64,000 bases of DNA from Prosapia bicincta (GCA_036971475.1 JBAIZL010000004.1:62755168-62819167), one strand, 5' to 3'. Positions 49,691-64,000 are shown, counted from the stretch's first letter. Translations and numbers: made by a program. The notes: generated by a model not told the origin, from the sequence alone.

Positions 49691-52600
49691 ATTAGTCCGA
49701 TATAAAGAGGTTCTGGTGTACTTAGAATCGTATTGTAATATTACTAAATAAGAAAATCCATATTAGTCCGATATAAAGAGGCTCTGGTGTACTTAGAATC
49801 GTATGGTAATATTACTAAATAAGAAAATCCATATTAGTCCGATATAAAGAGGCTCTGGTGTACTTAGAATCGTATTGTAATATTACTAAATAAGAAAATC
49901 CATATTAGTCCGATATAAAGAGGCTCTGGTGTACTTAGAATCGTATGGTAATATTACTAAATAAGAAAATCCATATTAGTCCGATATAAAGAGGTTCTGG
50001 TGTACTTAGAATCGTATTGTAATATTACTAAATAAGAAAATCCATATTAGTCCGATATAAAGAGGCTCTGGTGTACTTAGAATCGTATGGTAATATTACT
50101 AAATAAGAAAATCCATATTAGTCCGATATAAAGAGGCTCTGGTGTACTTAGAATCGTATTGTAATATTACTAAATAAGAAAATCCATATTAGTCCGATAT
50201 AAAGAGGCTCTGGTGTACTTAGAATCGTATGGTAATATTACTAAATAAGAAAATCCATATTAGTCCGATATAAAGAGGCTCTGGTGTACTTAGAATCGTA
50301 TTGTAATATTACTAAATAAGAAAATCCATATTAGTCCGATATAAAGAGGCTCTGGTGTACTTAGAATCGTATGGTAATATTACTAAATAAGAAAATCCAT
50401 ATTAGTCCGATATAAAGAGGCTCTGGTGTACTTAGAATCGTATGGTAATATTACTAAATAAGAAAATCCATATTAGTCCGATATAAAGAGGCTCTGGTGT
50501 ACTTAGAATCGTATTGTAATATTACTAAATAAGAAAATCCATATTAGTCCGATATAAAGAGGCTCTGGTGTACTTAGAATCGTATGGTAATATTACTAAA
50601 TAAGAAAATCCATATTAGTCCGATATAAAGAGGCTCTGGTGTACTTAGAATCGTATGGTAATATTACTAAATAAGAAAATCCATATTAGTCCGATATAAA
50701 GAGGCTCTGGTGTACTTAGAATCGTATGGTAATATTACTAAATAAGAAAATCCATATTAGTCCGATATAAAGAGGCTCTGGTGTACTTAGAATCGTATGG
50801 TAATATTACTAAATAAGAAAATCCATATTAGTCCGATATAAAGAGGCTCTGGTGTACTTAGAATCGTATGGTAATATTACTAAATAAGAAAATCCATATT
50901 AGTCCGATATAAAGAGGTTCTGGTGAACTTAGAATCGTATTGTAATATTACTAAATAAGAAAATCCATATTAGTCCGATATAAAGAGGCTCTGGTGTACT
51001 TAGAATCGTATGGTAATATTACTAAATAAGAAAATCCATATTAGTCCGATATAAAGAGGCTCTGGTGTACTTAGAATCGTATGGTAATATTACTAAATAA
51101 GAAAATCCATATTAGTCCGATATAAAGAGGCTCTGGTGTAGTTAGAATCGTATTGTAATATTACTAAATAAGAAAATCCATATTAGTCCGATATAAAGAG
51201 GCTCTGGTGTACTTAGAATCGTATTGTAATATTACTAAATAAGAAAATCCATATTAGTCCGATATAAAGAGGCTCTGGTGTACTTAGAATCGTATGGTAA
51301 TATTACTAAATAAAGTCCATATTAGTCCGATATAAAGAGGCTCTGGTATACTTAGAATCGTATTGTTAATTACTAAATAAGAAAATCCATATTAGTCCGA
51401 TATAAAGAGGCTCTGGTGTACTTAGAATCGTATGGTAATATTACTAAATAAGAAAATCCATATTAGTCCGATATAAAGAGGCTCTGGTGTACTTAGAATC
51501 GTATTGTAATATTACTAAATAAGAAAATCCATATTAGTCCGATATAAAGAGGTTCTGGTGTACTTAGAATCGTATGGTAATATTACTAAATAAGAAAATC
51601 CATATTAGTCCGATATAAAGAGGCTCTGGTGTACTTAGAATCGTATGGTAATATTACTAAATAAGAAAATCCATATTAGTCCGATATAAAGAGGCTCTGG
51701 TGTACTTAGAATCGTATTGTAATATTACTAAATAAGAAAATCCATATTAGTCCGATATAAAGAGACTCTGGTGTACTTAGAATCGTATGGTAATATTACT
51801 AAATAAGAAAATCCATATTAGTCCGATATAAAGAGGTTCTGGTGTACTTAGAATCGTATGGTAATATTACTAAATAAGAAAGTCCATATTAGTCCGATAT
51901 AAAGAGGCTCTGGTGTACTTAGAATCGTATGGTAATATTACTAAATAAGAAAATCCATATTAGTCCGATATAAAGAGGCTCTGGTGTACTTAGAATCGTA
52001 TGGTAATATTACTAAATAAGAAAATCCATATTAGTCCGATATAAAGAGGCTCTGGTGTACTTAGAATCGTATTGTAATATTACTAAATAAGAAAATCCAT
52101 ATTAGTCCGATATAAAGAGGTTCTGGTGTACTTAGAATCGTATGGTAATATTACTAAATAAGAAAATCCATATTAGTCCGATATAAAGAGGCTTTGGTGT
52201 ACTTAGAATCGTATGGTAATATTACTAAATAAGAAAATCCATATTAGTCCGATATAAAGATTCTCTGGTGTACTTAGAATCGTATGGTAATATTACTAAA
52301 TAAGAAAATCCATATTAGTCCGATATAAAGAGGCTCTGGTGTACTTAGAATCGTATGGTAATATTACTAAATAAGAAAATCCATATTAGTCCGATATAAA
52401 GAGGCTCTGGTGTACTTAGAATCGTATTGTAATATTACTAAATAAGAAAATCCATATTAGTCCGATATAAAGAGGCTCTGGTGTACTTAGAATCGTATGG
52501 TAATATTACTAAATAAGAAAATCCATATTAGTCCGATATAAAGAGGCTCTGGTGTACTTAGAATCGTATGGTAATATTACTAAATAAGAAAATCCATATT

Positions 52601-55600
52601 AGTCCGATATAAAGAGGCTCTGGTGTACTTAGAATCGTATGGTAATATTACTAAATAAGAAAATCCATATTAGTCCGATATAAAGAGGCTCTGGTGTACT
52701 TAGAATCGTATGGTAATATTACTAAATAAGAAAATCCATATTAGTCCGATATAAAGAGGCTCTGGTGTACTTAGAATCGTATTGTAATATTACTAAATAA
52801 GAAAATCCATATTAGTCCGATATAAAGAGGCTCTGGTGTACTTAGAATCGTATGGTAATATTACTAAATAAGAAAGTCCATATTAGTCCGATATAAAGAG
52901 GTTCTGGTGTACTTAGAATCGTATGGTAATATTACTAAATAAGAAAGTCCATATTAGTCCGATATAAAGAGGCTCTGGTGTACTTAGAATCGTATTGTAA
53001 TATTACTAAATAAGAAAATCCATATTAGTCCGATATAAAGAGGCTCTGGTGTACTTAGAATCGTATGGTAATATTACTAAATAAGAAAATCCATATTAGT
53101 CCGATATAAAGAGGCTCTGGTGTACTTAGAATCGTATTGTAATATTACTAAATAAGAAAATCCATATTAGTCCGATATAAAGAGGTTCTGGTGTACTTAG
53201 AATCGTATGGTAATATTACTAAATAAGAAAATCCATATTAGTCCGATATAAAGAGGCTCTGGTGTACTTAGAATCGTATGGTAATATTACTAAATAAGAA
53301 AATCCATATTAGTCCGATATAAAGAGGCTCTGGTGTACTTAGAATCGTATTGTAATATTACTAAATAAGAAAATCCATATTAGTCCGATATAAAGAGACT
53401 CTGGTGTACTTAGAATCGTATGGTAATATTACTAAATAAGAAAGTCCATATTAGTCCGATATAAAGAGGCTCTGGTGTACTTAGAATCGTATGGTAATAT
53501 TACTAAATAAGAAAATCCATATTAGTCCGATATAAAGAGGCTCTGGTGTACTTAGAATCGTATGGTAATATTACTAAATAAGAAAATCCATATTAGTCCG
53601 ATATAAAGAGGCTCTGGTGTACTTAGAATCTTATTGTAATATTACTAAATAAGAAAATCCATATTAGTCCGATATAAAGAGGCTCTGGTGTACTTAGAAT
53701 CGTATGGTAATATTACTAAATAAGAAAATCCATATTAGTCCGATATAAAGAGGCTCTGGTGTACTTAGAATCGTATGGTAATATTACTAAATAAGAAAAT
53801 CCATATTAGTCCGATATAAAGAGGCTCTGGTGTACTTAGAATCGTATTGTAATATTACTAAATAAGAAAATCCATATTAGTTCGATATAAAGAGGCTCTG
53901 GTGTACTTAGAATCGTATTGTAATATTACTAAATAAGAAAATCCATATTAGTCCGATATAAAGAGGTTCTGGTGTACTTAGAATCGTATGGTAATATTAC
54001 TAAATAAGAAAATCCATATTAGTCCGATATAAAGAGACTCTGGTGTACTTAGAATCGTATTGTAATATTACTAAATAAGAAAATCCATATTAGTCCGATA
54101 TAAAGAGACTCTGGTGTACTTAGAATCGTATGGTAATATTACTAAATAAGAAAATCCATATTAGTCCGATATAAAGAGGTTCTGGTGTACTTAGAATCGT
54201 ATGGTAATATTACTAAATAAGAAAGTCCATATTAGTCCGATATAAAGAGGCTCTGGTGTACTTAGAATCGTATGGTAATATTACTAAATAAGAAAATCCA
54301 TATTAGTCCGATATAAAGAGGCTCTGGTGTACTTAGAATCGTATGGTAATATTACTAAATAAGAAAATCCATATTAGTCCGATATAAAGAGGCTCTGGTG
54401 TACTTAGAATCGTATTGTAATATTACTAAATAAGAAAATCCATATTAGTCCGATATAAAGAGGTTCTGGTGTACTTAGAATCGTATGGTAATATTACTAA
54501 ATAAGAAAATCCATATTAGTCCGATATAAAGAGGCTCTGGTGTACTTAGAATCGTATGGTAATATTACTAAATAAGAAAATCCTAATTAGTCCGATATAA
54601 AGAGGCTCTGGTGTACTTAGAATCGTATTGTAATATTACTAAATAAGAAAATCCATATTAGTCCGATATAAAGAGGCTCTGGTGTACTTAGAATCGTATG
54701 GTAATATTACTAAATAAGAAAATCCATATTAGTCCGATATAAAGAGGTTCTGGTGTACTTAGAATCGTATTGTAATATTACTAAATAAGAAAATCCATAT
54801 TAGTCCGATATAAAGAGGCTCTGGTGTACTTAGAATCGTATGGTAATATTACTAAATAAGAAAATCCATATTAGTCCGATATAAAGAGGCTCTGGTGTAC
54901 TTAGAATCGTATTGTAATATTACTAAATAAGAAAATCCATATTAGTCCGATATAAAGAGGTTCTGGTGTACTTAGAATCGTATGGTAATATTACTAAATA
55001 AGAAAATCCATATTAGTCCGATATAAAGAGGCTCTGGTGTACTTAGAATCGTATGGTAATATTACTAAATAAGAAAATCCATATTAGTCCGATATAAAGA
55101 GGCTCTGGTGTACTTAGAATCGTATTGTAATATTACTAAATAAGAAAATCCATATTAGTCCGATATAAAGAGACTCTGGTGTACTTAGAATCGTATGGTA
55201 ATATTACTAAATAAGAAAATCCATATTAGTCCGATATAAAGAGACTCTGGTGTACTTAGAATCGTATGGTAATATTACTAAATAAGAAAGTCCATATTAG
55301 TCCGATATAAAGAGGTTCTGGTGTACTTAGAATCGTATGGTAATATTACTAAATAAGAAAGTCCATATTAGTCCGATATAAAGAGGCTCTGGTGTACTTA
55401 GAATCGTATGGTAATATTACTAAATAAGAAAATCCATATTAGTCCGATATAAAGAGGCTCTGGTGTACTTAGAATCGTATGGTAATATTACTAAATAAGA
55501 AAATCCATATTAGTCCGATATAAAGAGGTTCTGGTGTACTTAGAATCGTATGGTAATATTACTAAATAAGAAAATCCATATTAGTCCGATATAAAGAGAC

Positions 55601-58600
55601 TCTGGTGTACTTAGAATCGTATTGTAATATTACTAAATAAGAAAATCCATATTAGTCCGATATAAAGAGACTCTGGTGTACTTAGAATCGTATGGTAATA
55701 TTACTAAATAAGAAAATCCATATTAGTCCGATATAAAGAGTTTCTGGTGTACTTAGAATCGTATGGTAATATTACTAAATAAGAAAGTCCATATTAGTCC
55801 GATATAAAGAGGCTCTGGTGTACTTAGAATCGTATGGTAATATTACTAAATAAGAAAATCCATATTAGTCCGATATAAAGAGGCTCTGGTGTACTTAGAA
55901 TCGTATGGTAATATTACTAAATAAGAAAATCCATATTAGTCCGATATAAAGAGGCTCTGGTGTACTTAGAATCGTATTGTAATATTACTAAATAAGAAAA
56001 TCCATATTAGTCCGATATAAAGAGGTTCTGGTGTACTTAGAATCGTATGGTAATATTACTAAATAAGAAAATCCATATTAGTCCGATATAAAGAGGCTCT
56101 GGTGTACTTAGAATCGTATGGTAATATTACTAAATAAGAAAATCCTAATTAGTCCGATATAAAGAGGCTCTGGTGTACTTAGAATCGTATTGTAATATTA
56201 CTAAATAAGAAAATCCATATTAGTCCGATATAAAGAGGCTCTGGTGTACTTAGAATCGTATGGTAATATTACTAAATAAGAAAGTCCATATTAGTCCGAT
56301 ATAAAGAGGTTCTGGTGTACTTAGAATCGTATTGTAATATTACTAAATAAGAAAATCCATATTAGTCCGATATAAAGAGGCTCTGGTGTACTTAGAATCG
56401 TATGGTAATATTACTAAATAAGAAAATCCATATTAGTCCGATATAAAGAGGCTCTGGTGTACTTAGAATCGTATTGTAATATTACTAAATAAGAAAATCC
56501 ATATTAGTCCGATATAAAGAGGTTCTGGTGTACTTAGAATCGTATGGTAATATTACTAAATAAGAAAATCCATATTAGTCCGATATAAAGAGGCTCTGGT
56601 GTACTTAGAATCGTATGGTAATATTACTAAATAAGAAAATCCATATTAGTCCGATATAAAGAGGCTCTGGTGTACTTAGAATCGTATTGTAATATTACTA
56701 AATAAGAAAATCCATATTAGTCCGATATAAAGAGACTCTGGTGTACTTAGAATCGTATGGTAATATTACTAAATAAGAAAATCCATATTAGTCCGATATA
56801 AAGAGACTCTGGTGTACTTAGAATCGTATGGTAATATTACTAAATAAGAAAGTCCATATTAGTCCGATATAAAGAGGTTCTGGTGTACTTAGAATCGTAT
56901 GGTAATATTACTAAATAAGAAAGTCCATATTAGTCCGATATAAAGAGGCTCTGGTGTACTTAGAATCGTATGGTAATATTACTAAATAAGAAAATCCATA
57001 TTAGTCCGATATAAAGAGGCTCTGGTGTACTTAGAATCGTATGGTAATATTACTAAATAAGAAAATCCATATTAGTCCGATATAAAGAGGTTCTGGTGTA
57101 CTTAGAATCGTATGGTAATATTACTAAATAAAAAAATCCATATTAGTCCGATATAAAGAGGTTCTGGTGTACTTAGAATCGTATGGTAATATTACTAAAT
57201 AAGAAAATCCATATTAGTCCGATATAAAGACGCTCTGGTGTACTTAGAATCGTATGGTAATATTACTAAATAAGAAAATCCATATTAGTCCGATATAAAG
57301 AGGCTCTGGTGTACTTAGAATCGTATGGTAATATTACTAAATAAGAAAATCCATATTAGTCCGATATAAAGAGGCTCTGGTGTACTTAGAATCGTATTGT
57401 AATATTACTAAATAAGAAAATCCATATTAGTCCGATATAAAGAAGCTCTGGTGTACTTAGAATCGTATGGTAATATTACTAAATAAGAAAATCCATATTA
57501 GTCCGATATAAAGAGGCTCTGGTGTACTTAGAATCGTATTGTAATATTACTAAATAAGAAAATCCATATTAGTCCGATATAAAGAGGTTCTGGTGTACTT
57601 AGAATCGTATGGTAATATTACTAAATAAGAAAATCCATATTAGTCCGATATAAAGAGGCTCTGGTGTACTTAGAATCGTATGGTAATATTACTAAATAAG
57701 AAAATCCATATTAGTCCGATATAAAGAGGCTCTGGTGTACTTAGAATCGTATTGTAATATTACTAAATAAGAAAATCCATATTAGTCCGATATAAAGAGA
57801 CTCTGGTGTACTTAGAATCGTATGGTAATATTACTAAATAAGAAAGTCCATATTAGTCCGATATAAAGAGGCTCTGGTGTACTTAGAATCGTATGGTAAT
57901 ATTACTAAATAAGAAAATCCATATTAGTCCGATATAAAGAGGCTCTGGTGTACTTAGAATCGTATTGTAATATTACTAAATAAGAAAATCCATATTAGTC
58001 CGATATAAAGAGGTTCTGGTGTACTTAGAATCGTATGGTAATATTACTAAATAAGAAAATCCATATTAGTCCGATATAAAGAGGCTCTGGTGTACTTAGA
58101 ATCGTATGGTAATATTACTAAATACGAAAATCCATATTAGTCCGATATAAAGAGGCTCTGGTGTACTTAGAATCGTATGGTAATATTACTAAATAAGAAA
58201 ATCCATATTAGTCCGATATAAAGAGGCTCTGGTGTACTTAGAATCGTATGGTAATATTACTAAATAAGAAAATCCATATTAGTCCGATATAAAGAGGCTC
58301 TAGTGTACTTAGAATCGTATTGTAATATTACTAAATAAGAAAATCCATATTAGTTCGATATAAAGAGGCTCTGGTGTACTTAGAATCGTATGGTAATATT
58401 ACTAAATAAGAAAATCCATATTAGTCCGATATAAAGAGGTTCTGGTGTACTTAGAATCGTATTGTAATATTACTAAATAAGAAAATCCATATTAGTCCGA
58501 TATAAAGAGGTTCTGGTGTACTTAGAATCGTATTGTAATATTACTAAATAAGAAAATCCATATTAGTCCGATATAAAGAGACTCTGGTGTACTTAGAATC

Positions 58601-61600
58601 GTATGGTAATATTACTAAATAAGAAAATCCATATTAGTCCGATATAAAGAGGTTCTGGTGTACTTAGAATCGTATGGTAATATTACTAAATAAGAAAATC
58701 CATATTAGTCCGATATAAAGAGGCTCTGGTGTACTTAGAATCGTATGGTAATATTACTAAATAAGAAAATCCTAATTAGTCCGATATAAAGAGGCTCTGG
58801 TGTACTTAGAATCGTATTGTAATATTACTAAATAAGAAAATCCATATTAGTCCGATATAAAGAGGCTCTGGTGTACTTAGAATCGTATGGTAATATTACT
58901 AAATAAGAAAATCCATATTAGTCCGATATAAAGAGGTTCTGGTGTACTTAGAATCGTATTGTAATATTACTAAATAAGAAAATCCATATTAGTCCGATAT
59001 AAAGAGGCTCTGGTGTACTTAGAATCGTATGGTAATATTACTAAATAAGAAAATCCATATTAGTCCGATATAAAGAGGCTCTGGTGTACTTAGAATCGTA
59101 TTGTAATATTACTAAATAAGAAAATCCATATTAGTCCGATATAAAGAGGTTCTGGTGTACTTAGAATCGTATGGTAATATTACTAAATAAGAAAATCCAT
59201 ATTAGTCCGATATAAAGAGGCTCTGGTGTACTTAGAATCGTATGGTAATATTACTAAATAAGAAAATCCATATTAGTCCGATATAAAGAGGCTCTGGTGT
59301 ACTTAGAATCGTATTGTAATATTACTAAATAAGAAAATCCATATTAGTCCGATATAAAGAGACTCTGGTGTACTTAGAATCGTATGGTAATATTACTAAA
59401 TAAGAAAATCCATATTAGTCCGATATAAAGAGACTCTGGTGTACTTAGAATCGTATGGTAATATTACTAAATAAGAAAGTCCATATTAGTCCGATATAAA
59501 GAGGTTCTGGTGTACTTAGAATCGTATGGTAATATTACTAAATAAGAAAGTCCATATTAGTCCGATATAAAGAGGCTCTGGTGTACTTAGAATCGTATGG
59601 TAATATTACTAAATAAGAAAATCCATATTAGTCCGATATAAAGAGGCTCTGGTGTACTTAGAATCGTATGGTAATATTACTAAATAAGAAAATCCATATT
59701 AGTCCGATATAAAGAGGTTCTGGTGTACTTAGAATCGTATGGTAATATTACTAAATAAAAAAATCCATATTAGTCCGATATAAAGAGGTTCTGGTGTACT
59801 TAGAATCGTATGGTAATATTACTAAATAAGAAAATCCATATTAGTCCGATATAAAGAGGCTCTGGTGTACTTAGAATCGTATGGTAATATTACTAAATAA
59901 GAAAATCCATATTAGTCCGATATAAAGAGGCTCTGGTGTACTTAGAATCGTATGGTAATATTACTAAATAAGAAAATCCATATTAGTCCGATATAAAGAG
60001 GCTCTGGTGTACTTAGAATCGTATTGTAATATTACTAAATAAGAAAATCCATATTAGTCCGATATAAAGAAGCTCTGGTGTACTTAGAATCGTATGGTAA
60101 TATTACTAAATAAGAAAATCCATATTAGTCCGATATAAAGAGGCTCTGGTGTACTTAGAATCGTATTGTAATATTACTAAATAAGAAAATCCATATTAGT
60201 CCGATATAAAGAGGTTCTGGTGTACTTAGAATCGTATGGTAATATTACTAAATAAGAAAATCCATATTAGTCCGATATAAAGAGGCTCTGGTGTACTTAG
60301 AATCGTATGGTAATATTACTAAATAAGAAAATCCATATTAGTCCGATATAAAGAGGCTCTGGTGTACTTAGAATCGTATTGTAATATTACTAAATAAGAA
60401 AATCCATATTAGTCCGATATAAAGAGACTCTGGTGTACTTAGAATCGTATGGTAATATTACTAAATAAGAAAGTCCATATTAGTCCGATATAAAGAGGCT
60501 CTGGTGTACTTAGAATCGTATGGTAATATTACTAAATAAGAAAATCCATATTAGTCCGATATAAAGAGGCTCTGGTGTACTTAGAATCGTATTGTAATAT
60601 TACTAAATAAGAAAATCCATATTAGTCCGATATAAAGAGGTTCTGGTGTACTTAGAATCGTATGGTAATATTACTAAATAAGAAAATCCATATTAGTCCG
60701 ATATAAAGAGGCTCTGGTGTACTTAGAATCGTATGGTAATATTACTAAATACGAAAATCCATATTAGTCCGATATAAAGAGGCTCTGGTGTACTTAGAAT
60801 CGTATGGTAATATTACTAAATAAGAAAATCCATATTAGTCCGATATAAAGAGGCTCTGGTGTACTTAGAATCGTATTGTAATATTACTAAATAAGAAAAT
60901 CCATATTAGTCCGATATAAAGAGGCTCTGGTGTACTTAGAATCGTATGGTAATATTACTAAATAAGAAAATCCATATTAGTCCGATATAAAGAGGTTCTG
61001 GTGTACTTAGAATCGTATTGTAATATTACTAAATAAGAAAATCCATATTAGTCCGATATAAAGAGGTTCTGGTGTACTTAGAATCGTATTGTAATATTAC
61101 TAAATAAGAAAATCCATATTAGTCCGATATAAAGAGGTTCTGGTGTACTTAGAATCGTATTGTAATATTACTAAATAAGAAAATCCATATTATTCCGATA
61201 TAAAGAGGTTCTGGTGTACTTAGAATCGTATTGTAATATTACTAAATAAGAAAATCCATATTAGTCCGATATAAAGAGGTTATGGTGTACTTAGAATCGT
61301 ATTGTAATATTACTAAATAAGAAAATCCATATTAGTCCGATATAAAGAGGTTCTGGTGTACTTAGAATCGTATTGTAATATTACTAAATAAGAAAATCCA
61401 TATTAGTCCGATATAAAGAGGTTCTGGTGTACTTAGAATCGTATTGTAATATTACTAAATAAGAAAGTCCATATTAGTCCGATATAAAGAGGTTCTGGTG
61501 TACTTAGAATCGTATTGTAATATTACTAAATAAGAAAATCCATATTAGTCCAATATAAAGAGGCTCTGGTGTACTTAGAATCGTATTGTAATATTACTAA

Positions 61601-63249
61601 ATAAGAAAATCCATATTAGTCCAATATAAAGAGGCTCTGGTGTACTTAGAATCGTATTGTAATATTACTAAATAAGAAAATCCATATTAGTCCGATATAA
61701 AGAGGTTCTGGTGTACTTAGAATCGTATTGTAATATTACTAAATAAGAAAATCCATATTAGTCCGATATAAAGAGGTTATGGTGTACTTAGAATCGTATT
61801 GTAATATTACTAAATAAGAAAATCCATATTAGTCCGATATAAAGAGGTTCTGGTGTACTTAGAATCGTATTGTAATATTACTAAATAAGAAAATCCATAT
61901 TAGTCCGATATAAAGAGGTTCTGGTGTACTTAGGATCGTATTGTAATATTACTAAATAAGAAAATCCATATTAGTCCGATATAAAGAGGTTCTGGTGTAC
62001 TTAGGATCGTATTGTAATATTACTAAATAAGAAAATCCATATTAGTCCGATATAAAGAGGTTCTGGTGTACTTACAATCGTATTGTAATATTACTAAATA
62101 AGAAAATCCATATTAGTCCGATATAAAGAGGTTCTGGTGTACTTACAATCGTATTGTAATATTACTAAATAAGAAAATCCATATTAGTCCGATATAAAGA
62201 GGTTCTGGTGTACTTACAATCGTATTGTAATATTACTAAATAAGAAAATCCATATTAGTCCGATATAAAGAGGTTCTGGTGTACTTACAATCGTATTGTA
62301 ATATTACTAAATAAGAAAATCCATATTAGTCCGATATAAAGAGGTTCTGGTGTACTTAGAATCGTATTGTAATATTACTAAATAAGAAAATCCATATTAG
62401 TCCGATATAAAGAGGTTCTGGTGTACTTAGGATCGTATTGTAATATTACTAAATAAGAAAATCCATATTAGTCCGATATAAAGAGGTTCTGGTGTACTTA
62501 GGATCGTATTGTAATATTACTAAATAAGAAAATCCATATTAGTCCGATATAAAGAGGTTCTGGTGTACTTACAATCGTATTGTAATATTACTAAATAAGA
62601 AAATCCATATTAGTCCGATATAAAGAGGTTCTGGTGTACTTAGAATCGTATTGTAATATTACTAAATAAGAAAATCCATATTAGTCCGATATAAAGAGGC
62701 TCTGGTGTACTTAGAATCGTATGGTAATATTACTAAATAAGAAAATCCATATTAGTCCAATATAAAGAGGCTCTGGTGTACTTAGAATCGTATGGTAATA
62801 TTACTAAATAAGAAAATCCATATTAGTCCGATATAAAGAGGCTCTGGTGTACTTAGAATCGTATGGTAATATTACTAAATAAGAAAATCCATATTAGTCC
62901 GATATAAAGAGGCTCTGGTGTACTTAGAATCGTATGGTAATATTACTAAATAAGAAAATCCATATTAGTCCAATATAAAGAGGTTCTGGTGTACTTAGAA
63001 TCGTATTGTAATATTACTAAATAAGAAAATCCATATTAGTCCGATATAAAGAGGCTCTGGTGTACTTAGAATCGTATGGTAATATTACTAAATAAGAAAA
63101 TCCATATTAGTCCAATATAAAGAGGCTCTGGTGTACTTAGAATCGTATTGTAATATTACTAAATAAGAAAATCCATATTAGTCCGATATAAAGAGGTTCT
63201 GGTGTACTTAGAATCGTATTGTAATATTACTAAATAAGAAAATCCATAT
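49691..63249. repeat. 71-bp satellite array, about 191 copies
   Basis: The unit begins ATTAGTCCGATATAAAGAGG, continues CTCTGGTGTACTTAGAATCG and ends TATTACTAAATAAGAAAATCCAT in two overlapping words. It is repeated every 71 bp with very low divergence. Variation is concentrated at a few positions: GGCTCTGG, GGTTCTGG or GACTCTGG; CGTATTG or CGTATGG; and GAAAATCC or GAAAGTCC. Only one short spot, near 51310-51370, loses a few bases. Private variants reveal internal duplication. TCCTAATTAG occurs at 54581, 56143 and 58770 (22 and 37 units apart). AATACGAAAA (58121, 60748) and AGAAGCTCTGG (57441, 60068) are also 2627 bp, or 37 units, apart. Stops are frequent in all frames, so it is non-coding. 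Confidence 0.97.
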
Positions 63250-64000
63250 TTATTTATCGTTATAATATTAATTTTTACTATGTTTTGTGTTTCAAAATTT
63301 ATAAACACAAAATAGGCTGTTAGGCTAAGCTGTGTTCAAAAAATTAAAAATCCCATGATTGACTGGTATTAGATTGGTTTTCCAATTCCTTCTATTTGCT
63401 CACACTCTCCTTATATTATCTTGTACACATTTTCAGTCTCTAATAAAATACGTTTTTATTCATCCAATCAAGTTCAAATACATTGTTTTACCAATAGTAG
63501 ATGACAATTGATGTTAATACAGTTTTTCCAAATATTTATTCATTAATTAAGTTTAAAAACCTCGATGTACCGGTCGGATTCGAACTGAATGACTACATAT
63601 TTGAAAACCAGCACTTTGGCATTGAACAACCTTTCCCATAGCTAGAGTTGTATGGGTCTACATAGAATTATAAGAGAAATATTCCTTGCAATAGCGAAGC
63701 TTTACAAGAGATGGATAGTATGCAAAATTATAGATTACCAGCAGCTTCATAAATGAGTAAATAGTAACAAACAAAAATAACAGTCCAACACCATACACTG
63801 TTTAGAGAGGAAAATGGAAAATTGAAATGAAATTCGCTTTCTATTTTGACTTAATTTGCTTTCTATTAATCACTTAATATTGTGTTTCTCATATATGTAT
63901 ACACATATTTACATTAATTGTAATTATTAAATACAAAGTAACTATAGTAAAGTTTTTCTTTATCGACCTCAGTAGGAATTGATTTATTTTTTTTATATAT
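63250..64000. other. AT-rich single-copy right edge
   Basis: No coding exon found. Apart from the tRNA-promoter-like patch at about 63560-63660, nothing is recognised. Confidence 0.5.
63560..63660 (-). repeat. Possible tRNA-derived SINE or tRNA pseudogene fragment
   Basis: On the minus strand a good B-box-like word GTTCGAATCC (63576-63585) is preceded about 50 bases upstream by an A-box-like TAGCTATGGG (63635-63644). The order and rough spacing suit an internal pol III promoter. The T-arm does not pair properly around the B-box and no acceptor stem forms, so it is not an intact tRNA. I could not define element ends. Confidence 0.25.

Noticed and set aside
13022..63249. CRISPR-like arrays
   Set aside because: The repeats are head-to-tail with no unique spacers, units vary together, no cas genes exist and the context is eukaryotic.

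Overview
This is AT-rich eukaryotic DNA, most likely from an arthropod and probably an insect. The case rests on two mariner-type transposase fossils, an internally deleted piggyBac element with TTAA target sites, introns with GT/AG borders, and a very high content of tandem repeats. Nothing points to a bacterium: there are no operons, no Shine-Dalgarno-led genes and no tRNA or rRNA operon. I cannot name the species.

Layout. Positions 1-141 look like a coding exon ending in a GTAGGT donor. A second exon-like block lies at 10285-10416 (44 codons, phase 0 at both ends, AG acceptor and GTAAGT donor). The roughly 10 kb between them would be an intron holding a near-complete but dead mariner (313-1627), a possible TTAA-flanked MITE (2587-3086), a TTAA-bounded hairpin with an internally deleted piggyBac inserted at its right end (5002-6101), a 149-bp tandem repeat (7267-9065), a (TA)n tract and a foldback (9610-9908).

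From 10.86 kb onward the window is dominated by satellite DNA. In order: a (TG)n tract (10859-11512); a foldback touching the start of an 80/81-bp array (13022-32527, about 240 copies); an alternating 83/86-bp array (33512-36887, about 40 copies); a minus-strand mariner fossil (about 37150-37830); a slightly GC-richer unidentified block (38521-39130); a 30-bp array with higher-order structure (39456-46103, about 220 copies); a 31-bp CpG-rich array (46975-49208, about 72 copies); and a 71-bp array (49691-63249, about 191 copies). A tRNA-promoter-like remnant lies near the right edge. Tandem repeats make up about three quarters of the window.

How it fits together. The long open frames in the satellites follow from unit lengths divisible by three (81 = 27 codons, 30 = 10 codons). 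They are open on both strands and break wherever an 80-bp or 29-bp unit occurs, so I do not call them genes. The most useful biological reading is a host gene on the + strand whose introns have been filled by transposons and several unrelated satellites, with recent nested segmental duplications inside the arrays. No function can be assigned to the host gene from the two exons seen.
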